From: an uncultured Clostridia bacterium | Lineage (GTDB): Bacteria > Bacillota > Clostridia > Christensenellales > UBA3700 | Assembly (NCBI GenBank): GCA_948471525.1 | Contig: CAOKSY010000015.1 | Coordinates: 1 to 26,915, forward strand | Length of the DNA: 26,915 bases | Reading direction: 5' to 3' | Shown here: in pieces, positions 22,515 through 26,915 of the stretch | Layout of the letters: every line of letters starts with the position of its first letter | Numbering within the stretch: the stretch's first letter is position 1 | Translations under genes and position numbers: made by a program | Notes under the pieces: model-generated | The model's database searches: none | Seen by the model: only the letters and a program-made list of their open reading frames with translations | What the model was told of the DNA's origin: nothing

Positions 22515-23633
22515 ATGGAAAAAGACGAACTTTTAACAGAATTGACAAACGACAAAGTTATCTATGAGTACAGCAACGCGCAGACGATGTACGACTTTTC
22601 AAAAAGAAAAAGAGACGGCATCGCCAAATCACTGTCCGCTGTGGTGCTGACCGTATTCGTATCTCTGCTATTGGTATGGGTATTCTTCAGTCTTATCTGG
22701 AGATTGATTCACGAAGGCAATACTTCAAAAGTATGGCTGTCGATGCTCCCCTCTTTTATACTGGCGCTAGCAGAGTTTACGATAATAATCATCTCCGTAC
22801 GCGGAGCGTGGGGCGATCTTATAAGATCGGGATTTAAATATAATTTGATAGGCGGATCAAACGCATTTGAGAGACGTCATATCGAGGAACTCAGAAAACA
22901 AGTCAAACTCGCCGACGCAAACCGTCCCGAAGAAAATGCTTTCTGTATCACACTCTATAATGTGTATATTACATTGAACGGCCAATGCAAAAATTACCTT
23001 AAAGACCGTGTGCGCGCGTTTGCTCTGAGAAAAGATAAGTTCTGTGCAATTCAATTCCAAATAGACGGAGAAGAAGACGCGATCCTCTTCCCCGAGTTAA
23101 TTCCCGCCGACGACTATTATCTGCTGCGAAAAGGATTGGGCAAAAACCTCAAAACCGTAAAAAATCCCGAAAAAATCATCCAACGCAACTCAAAAGGACA
23201 GCGGCTTTACGGCGGAGAAACATTGGGAAGCATAATCACGTCTGCATTTATGTCGTGCGTGCTCCTTGCCGGAGGCATATTGATGATGCTTGTCCATTAT
23301 CTGTGGGAGCCTAAGGTCCCGCCTTTCATAGGGCTGTTCTTTGTATTGATGTCGGGATTTGCATTCCATTCGTCTTTCCGATGTATTTTGCCGTCTATGG
23401 ACAGTTGGTTGCTGCCGTTGATAGCGGGTTCGGTTTTCTGCACGATACCGCCTATGGCACTGATATGGATAACCGAAAGCTTAAAAAATACGCAGTTCTC
23501 GTTCCTCTACTTGCTGACGCACGCAGACGCGCTGGCTGTCGGAATGACCTTCTTTACCGGAATAGGCATATACGCTCTGTGCGTCGCTATATCCAATCTA
23601 TACAACGCAATCAGGTATAGATCAGACCGATAA
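22515..23633 (+). CDS. Six-helix membrane protein with soluble middle domain, unknown function
   Basis: I do not recognise the family. The 372-residue protein has predicted membrane helices at about 38-62, 73-95, 239-262, 270-290, 297-320 and 338-362. Between helices 2 and 3 lies a soluble region of roughly 140 residues with alternating strands (FCITLYNVYITL, KFCAIQFQID, DAILFPELI) that looks like the small beta-barrel (PH-like, YcxB-like) domains of some Firmicutes membrane proteins. I start at ATG 22515 and not at the in-frame ATG 22422, because the promoter lies inside the longer version and the extra 31 residues look like translated AT-rich DNA. Only a weak AAAGAGA ribosome site is present. 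Monocistronic, ended by the hairpin at 23659. Confidence 0.75.
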   Translation: MEKDELLTELTNDKVIYEYSNAQTMYDFSKRKRDGIAKSLSAVVLTVFVSLLLVWVFFSLIWRLIHEGNTSKVWLSMLPSFILALAEFTIIIISVRGAWGDLIRSGFKYNLIGGSNAFERRHIEELRKQVKLADANRPEENAFCITLYNVYITLNGQCKNYLKDRVRAFALRKDKFCAIQFQIDGEEDAILFPELIPADDYYLLRKGLGKNLKTVKNPEKIIQRNSKGQRLYGGETLGSIITSAFMSCVLLAGGILMMLVHYLWEPKVPPFIGLFFVLMSGFAFHSSFRCILPSMDSWLLPLIAGSVFCTIPPMALIWITESLKNTQFSFLYLLTHADALAVGMTFFTGIGIYALCVAISNLYNAIRYRSDR

Positions 23634-23658
23634 ATCACAATATAATATCAAATACAAA

Positions 23659-23690
23659 AACGCGACCCTTGCAGGTCGCGTTAAGTTTTT
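23659..23690. terminator. Bidirectional terminator between membrane protein gene and rpsT
   Basis: AACGCGACC (23659-23667) and GGTCGCGTT (23674-23682) form a perfect 9-bp stem with a 6-nt loop. The plus strand continues AAGTTTTT and the minus strand continues into TTTTTG, so it can end both converging transcripts. Confidence 0.88.
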
Positions 23691-23701
23691 ATACGATAAG
23701 A

Positions 23702-23971
23702 TTACGCTTTCTTCAATGCGTCAAGCTGTTTGGAAAGTCTGGAAATCTTTCTGCTTGCCGTATTAGCGTGATAAATACCGTCGCTCTTTGCTCTATCGAT
23801 CAAAGAAACGGTCTCAACCAAAAGTTTCTCGGCAGTAGCCACGTCTTTTGCGGCGATAGCAGCTTCGTACTTCTTTACTGCATTACGAACTCTGCTGCGC
23901 TTAGACGTATTTATTTCGTTCTCTTTCTGCGCGGTAATAACTCTTTTCTTCTGGGACTTAATATTAGGCAT
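23702..23971 (-). CDS. rpsT: 30S ribosomal protein S20
   Basis: An 89-residue, strongly basic helical protein that binds 16S rRNA helices 9 and 44 and stabilises early 30S assembly. It starts MPNIKSQKKRV, followed by the SKRSRVRNAVKKYE core and the IDRAKSDGIYHANTASRKISRL segment, all hallmarks of S20. Length is normal. GGAGGGAG lies just before the ATG. It is transcribed alone, with a short leader containing a 7-bp inverted repeat TTTAGTA/TACTAAA at 23991-24008, and ends at a bidirectional hairpin. Confidence 0.98.
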   Translation of the reverse strand: MPNIKSQKKRVITAQKENEINTSKRSRVRNAVKKYEAAIAAKDVATAEKLLVETVSLIDRAKSDGIYHANTASRKISRLSKQLDALKKA

Positions 23972-24010
23972 ACTCTCCCTCCGTTTTTATTTTAGTATTT
24001 TTACTAAATC

Positions 24011-24039
24011 ATTTTAGCATAACAAATTTATTAACGCAA
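24011..24039 (-). promoter_or_regulatory. rpsT promoter
   Basis: The minus strand shows TTGCGT (24034-24039), a 17-nt spacer ending TGC, and TAAAAT (24011-24016), an extended -10 promoter. The phosphofructokinase promoter at 26504-26532 has the same two hexamers. Confidence 0.65.
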
Positions 24040-24147
24040 CAAATTTTAACATATATTTTCGTGTTTTGCAATTTTTTATAGAAGGATTTCCCCGTATTTT
24101 CATATAATATACGATTTATATGTTCGGATTTGGGACAATATTAAAGT

Positions 24148-24903
24148 ATGATAGATCAAAATCAAAATTACAGCGATATGCTGATAGAAGCAGGCGAAGA
24201 GATATCTCTACCTACCAAAAGTTACAAACAAAAAGGCGTAGACGTGCGCGAAACCACAGTGGATAAGGTTCTCTCCAGACAGTGCGGAAAAAAAGAAGGG
24301 ATATATTTTACGCTGTCTCCCGACGGCAACACCACTCCCTCAACGCTGGGCGACGTGCTCGCCAACTGCGTCAAAAAATTGATTCGCAACTGCGGAGTCG
24401 AGAGCGGAAAAGTACTCGTAGTCGGTCTTGGAAACGAGAACGTGATCGTAGACGCTTTGGGTAGCGAAGTCGTCAAAAGGATACGTACGGGCGGCAAGAC
24501 TTTTTCGCTGAGCGCTATATCGCCCAAGGTCGCCGACATCACCGGCATCAAATCCTTCGACATAGTAAAAGCTATCGTCGAATATCACAAGCCGTCGCTC
24601 GTAATAGCGATAGACACGCTGGCGACGAGCTTTTTGCACAGACTGGGAAATTGCTATCAGCTCACTACTGCGGGGATATGCCCCGGCGGCGGCGTAGGCA
24701 ATCCGCAAATATGTCTCAATAGAAGCACGCTGTCAGTTCCAGTGCTAGCGATAGGAGTGCCGCTGATCATTTCCGTCGGCAGTATCGTCGGCGACAACAG
24801 AGCCGATTACTCCGCGTATATGCTCACTCCTCGCGACGTGGATACGCTGGTCGCAAACAGCGCCGACGTCATAGCTTCCGCAATAAATTCGATCGCATTA
24901 TAA
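24148..24903 (+). CDS. gpr: Germination protease (GPR-type spore endopeptidase), compact
   Basis: A 251-residue member of the Gpr aspartic-type peptidase family that degrades small acid-soluble spore proteins during germination. Matches include the N-terminal GVDVRETTVD, LVVGLGNENVIVDALG with Asp102, VIAIDTLATSFLHRLG with Asp156, and the GICPGGGVGNPQ...VPVLAIGVP stretch. Asp102 and Asp156 correspond to the two essential aspartates. The Bacillus enzyme has about 370 residues; this version lacks much of the region between the conserved core and the C-terminal TPRDVDTLV segment. The start has no strong ribosome site (GGGA about 11 nt upstream). I could not find a convincing sporulation-sigma promoter. 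Its presence suggests the organism forms or recently formed spores. Confidence 0.87.
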   Translation: MIDQNQNYSDMLIEAGEEISLPTKSYKQKGVDVRETTVDKVLSRQCGKKEGIYFTLSPDGNTTPSTLGDVLANCVKKLIRNCGVESGKVLVVGLGNENVIVDALGSEVVKRIRTGGKTFSLSAISPKVADITGIKSFDIVKAIVEYHKPSLVIAIDTLATSFLHRLGNCYQLTTAGICPGGGVGNPQICLNRSTLSVPVLAIGVPLIISVGSIVGDNRADYSAYMLTPRDVDTLVANSADVIASAINSIAL

Positions 24904-25037
24904 AATTGAAAATTAATAAGATTTTTAGTTACAATTTGAAAAAACACGGCATACAATGTAGTGTAATACAAAAGATAAATAAGATACAAAAGTAAAAGCC
25001 ATAATTTATCCTTCAATAATCAAAAGCCAAAAATAAG

Positions 25038-25061
25038 AGGTCGGGACGCAAGTTCCGACCT
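25038..25061. terminator. Long hairpin with GCAA loop downstream of gpr
   Basis: AGGTCGGGAC pairs with GTTCCGACCT (10 bp, one G-U) around a GCAA tetraloop, about 135 nt past the gpr stop. The plus strand continues TACTTTGCG, a weak T-run; the minus strand continues CTTATTTTTGG. It may end gpr transcripts and back up the phosphofructokinase terminator. The rest of 24904-25096 is AT-rich with no gene I trust. Confidence 0.6.
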
Positions 25062-25096
25062 TACTTTGCGATATTATCGGCATTAGGTATCTATGG

Positions 25097-25129
25097 ATAA
25101 AAATAATCCCGCGGACATAGCCGCGGGAT
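25097..25129 (-). terminator. Terminator of the phosphofructokinase gene
   Basis: ATCCCGCGG (25106-25114) and CCGCGGGAT (25121-25129) form a perfect 9-bp stem with a 6-nt loop. On the minus strand it is followed by TATTTTTATCC. It lies about 20 nt beyond the stop at 25151. Confidence 0.85.
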
Positions 25130-25150
25130 AGATATAGACGATTATCTGAA

Positions 25151-26404
25151 TTACTTCTTATCTACAAATACTTTCTTGAGTTTTGCAAATCTGGGAAGAC
25201 CGTCCTCGAGCGGAGCCTTGCTGTCTCCCTGAATGAGCGGCAAAGCATAGTCGATGAATTCCTGAGAAAGCATAGTGCCGTCGTTGATTATCCACTCGAG
25301 CGGAACTTTCTTTTCGGTATTGGCAGCCTTTGCTACGCTCGTAACGCCGACTTTGCACTTATACTTGCCGTTGGAGTCGTCCCTCTTGAGGATTACCATC
25401 TTGTCGGTAGTTCCGCTTACCGCGTACTTAACTGCAGCCGCGCCTGCCTTGAAAGCCTCTTCGACGTCGGTCTTGGAAGCAAGGTGCGCTCCGCATCTCT
25501 GCATAAGCGAGAACTCGATAGCTCTCGTCTTACAACCGAATTTTTCCTTGCAAAGATTTGCAAGCGCGGTGCCTACGCCGCCGAGCTGCGCGTGACCGAA
25601 AGAGTCTTTTGCCACGTTTTCGTTTATCTTCTCCGCAATAAGCGTACCGTTTTCGTCTGCTATACCTTCGGAAATAACGACCATACACTTGTTGTTATTC
25701 TCTTTCATCTTCTTTTCTACGTCCGCAAGGAACTTGTCCGTAGAGAACGGAACTTCGGGCAAATAGATGAGATCGGGACCGAGACCCTTGTGGCAAGCGA
25801 GCGCGGAAGCCGCGGTCAACCAGCCTGCATGACGTCCCATAGCCTCTACTACGGTGATCATCGGGGTATCGTATACGGTAGCGTCCAACTTGAGTTCCAT
25901 CGTAGTGGTAGCGACATACTTAGCCGCAGAGCCGTAACCCGGACAGTGATCGGTGCCGAAAAGATCGTTGTCGATAGTCTTGGGCACGCCCATTACGCGG
26001 CATTCCCAACCGGATTTCTTCATATATTTGCTGACCTTGTTGCAAGTATCCATAGAATCGTTGCCGCCGTTGTAGAAGAAATAACGGATATTGTATTTTT
26101 TAAATACTTCGAGAAGTCTCTTATAATCGGTATCGTCGACTTTCTCCGCCTTCAATTTATATCTTACGCTGCCAAGAGCCGAAGAAGGAGTATTCTTGAG
26201 CAACATAAGTTCGCTCATATCCTCTTTGGATATATCGTAAAATTCCTCGTTGAGCACGCCCTTGATACCGTGCGCCGCGCCGTAAACCGCGGTAATGCAA
26301 TCCTGCTTCAAAGCTTCGGTAAACACGCCGGCTGCGCTCGAATTAATAACGGATGACGGACCGCCGGACTGTCCGAACATACATGCGCCTACTAACTTTT
26401 CCAT
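25151..26404 (-). CDS. pfp: 6-phosphofructokinase, probably pyrophosphate-dependent
   Basis: A 417-residue glycolytic enzyme phosphorylating fructose 6-phosphate. N-terminal GQSGGPSSVIN binds the phosphoryl donor. The motif at 113-117 is GGNDS and the catalytic region at 141-147 is PKTIDND, with lysine where ATP-dependent enzymes have glycine (PGTIDND). Both point to pyrophosphate as donor, which makes the step reversible and saves ATP, common in anaerobes. MGRHAGW (189-195) and PEVPF follow as expected. GGAGG 9 nt upstream supports the ATG. Monocistronic, with its own promoter and terminator. GGNDS differs from the textbook GGDDS of PPi enzymes, so donor choice rests mainly on the lysine. 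Confidence 0.92.
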   Translation of the reverse strand: MEKLVGACMFGQSGGPSSVINSSAAGVFTEALKQDCITAVYGAAHGIKGVLNEEFYDISKEDMSELMLLKNTPSSALGSVRYKLKAEKVDDTDYKRLLEVFKKYNIRYFFYNGGNDSMDTCNKVSKYMKKSGWECRVMGVPKTIDNDLFGTDHCPGYGSAAKYVATTTMELKLDATVYDTPMITVVEAMGRHAGWLTAASALACHKGLGPDLIYLPEVPFSTDKFLADVEKKMKENNNKCMVVISEGIADENGTLIAEKINENVAKDSFGHAQLGGVGTALANLCKEKFGCKTRAIEFSLMQRCGAHLASKTDVEEAFKAGAAAVKYAVSGTTDKMVILKRDDSNGKYKCKVGVTSVAKAANTEKKVPLEWIINDGTMLSQEFIDYALPLIQGDSKAPLEDGLPRFAKLKKVFVDKK

Positions 26405-26503
26405 AAAAAAGCCTCCAAACTTTAGTTTTCTTTTATTGAGTAATTTATCATGTCCGTATGCGCCGCAAGCGACCGCCGATCGAACAATGTCAAAATCAAT
26501 ATT

Positions 26504-26532
26504 ATTTTACCAAAAAACATAACGTAACGCAA
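26504..26532 (-). promoter_or_regulatory. Probable promoter of the phosphofructokinase gene
   Basis: The minus strand shows TTGCGT (26527-26532), a 17-nt spacer and TAAAAT (26504-26509). This implies a leader of about 90 nt before the ATG at 26404. No riboswitch fold was recognised in it. Confidence 0.5.
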
Positions 26533-26641
26533 GTATTTTTTATATATTATACCGTTACACAAATTTTGAAGATTTTATCTATTAAATATGAAACCTGTTG
26601 GGATACGCTCAATCTTCGTATAGTATGACAATTGAATTTTC

Positions 26642-26668
26642 GTCGTCTCAACCAACGTGGGGATATCT
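26642..26668. repeat. Partial, degraded copy of the terminal repeat
   Basis: GTCGTCTCAACCAACGTGG and the following GGATATCT align with the first 27 nt of the full unit at 26676 (GTCATTTCGACCAACGTCGA...), with several changes. It seems to be a truncated older copy. Confidence 0.55.
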
Positions 26669-26675
26669 AAATTCA

Positions 26676-26781
26676 GTCATTTCGACCAACGTCGAGAAAT
26701 CTCATCCGCTTATCCCCAGCCTCTCTCAACCGCGGAAATAGCGTGATTTTCGCTTTAGCCAGAGCGAGCGGCGGCGTCAAG
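26676..26781. repeat. Intergenic direct repeat, copy 1
   Basis: A 106-nt unit beginning GTCATTTCGACCAACGTCGA and ending GCGAGCGGCGGCGTCAAG. It is about 88-90% identical by eye to copy 2 at 26809, with a 27-nt spacer between them. The first 30 nt can fold as ATTTC...GAAAT. The central CCGCTTATCCCCAGCCTCTC block and the GTGATTTTCGCTTTAGC block are fully conserved. No open reading frame or terminal inverted repeats were found. Similar TCATTTCGACC...GAGAAATC repeats occur between genes in many gut Firmicutes genomes, as far as I recall. Confidence 0.85.
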
Positions 26782-26808
26782 CGTACTTGCCGCACACGAC
26801 ACAACTCC

Positions 26809-26915
26809 GTCATCTCGACCGCAATGAAGAATTCTCACCCGCTTATCCCCAGCCTCTCTCGACCGCGGAGAATGGCGTGATTTTCGCTTTAGCTAGAGCG
26901 AGCGGCGGCGTCAAG
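26809..26915. repeat. Intergenic direct repeat, copy 2 (reaches window end)
   Basis: A 107-nt unit beginning GTCATCTCGACCGCAATGAA and ending GCGAGCGGCGGCGTCAAG at the last base of the window. It repeats copy 1 with a period of 133 nt. The hairpin-forming 5' part is the most diverged portion; the last 60 nt are nearly identical. More copies may follow outside the window. Confidence 0.85.

Noticed and set aside
24070..24147. Sigma-F or sigma-G promoter before gpr
   Set aside because: Candidate -10 elements such as AATATTA lie too close to the ATG or lack a correctly spaced -35.
24807..25016. Small hydrophobic TTG-start frame antisense to the end of gpr, and a 25-codon ATG frame from 25002 with AGGAT before it
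   Set aside because: The first overlaps gpr and needs a TTG that coincides with the only ribosome-like sequence. The second is too short and without similarity; a toxin-like peptide cannot be supported.
26642..26915. CRISPR array
   Set aside because: The units are over 100 nt with a single 27-nt spacer and no short palindromic repeat; no cas genes nearby.

Overview
The window looks like a chromosomal segment of an anaerobic, probably spore-related Firmicutes/Clostridia bacterium, possibly a gut lineage near Christensenellales (low confidence on the family). The evidence is a complete clostridial-type 16S rRNA gene with an intact anti-Shine-Dalgarno end, purine-rich GGAGG ribosome sites, sigma-A type promoters, a pth-mfd-foldase lipoprotein cluster, a Gpr-type germination protease, an oxygen-sensitive Fe-S two-subunit fumarase and a pyrophosphate-type phosphofructokinase. 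It reads as housekeeping chromosome. I see no phage, insertion sequence, CRISPR array or tRNA gene.

Layout. 1-1950: start of an rRNA operon on the minus strand (partial ITS, whole 16S, 5' leader hairpin, strong promoter with A/T-rich upstream element). 1951-2400: AT-rich non-coding spacer. 2400-5240: two-gene plus-strand operon of extended short-chain dehydrogenase/reductase (SDR) proteins, the first carrying an unusual C-terminal zinc ribbon and the second lacking the canonical catalytic lysine. 5322-12939: minus-strand genes for a Nudix ADP-sugar hydrolase, a foldase-like lipoprotein, Mfd, Pth and TadA. 13033-13854: a cytoplasmic M14 carboxypeptidase, divergent from tadA. 13928-17992: a MarR regulator and the heterodimeric ABC exporter it probably controls. 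18113-19497: two-subunit class I fumarase. 19593-22099: divergent operon of a YycJ/WalJ-type metallo-hydrolase, a CPBP membrane protease and RlmH. 22105-22364: wreck of a class I methyltransferase. 22515-23633: an unrecognised six-helix membrane protein. 23702-23971: rpsT. 24148-24903: gpr. 25151-26404: pyrophosphate-type phosphofructokinase. 26642-26915: long intergenic direct repeats running off the window end.

How the genes fit together. mfd, pth, tadA, rlmH, rpsT and the 16S gene serve translation and genome upkeep. The MarR-ABC cluster looks like a self-contained, repressor-controlled export module: the same 13-bp operator sits in front of both transcription units, and the two ABC halves have complementary degenerate and catalytic ATP sites. 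The fumarase and metallo-hydrolase operons diverge from promoters that share one palindrome as their -35 element.

The points most worth a second look are the SDR/zinc-ribbon pair, the gutted methyltransferase that keeps an intact promoter and ribosome site, the tadA promoter that seems to start transcription at the start codon, the foldase lipoprotein with a long acidic insert, and the terminal repeats. I did not find a convincing new defence or mobile system. All promoter, terminator and operator calls were made by eye.
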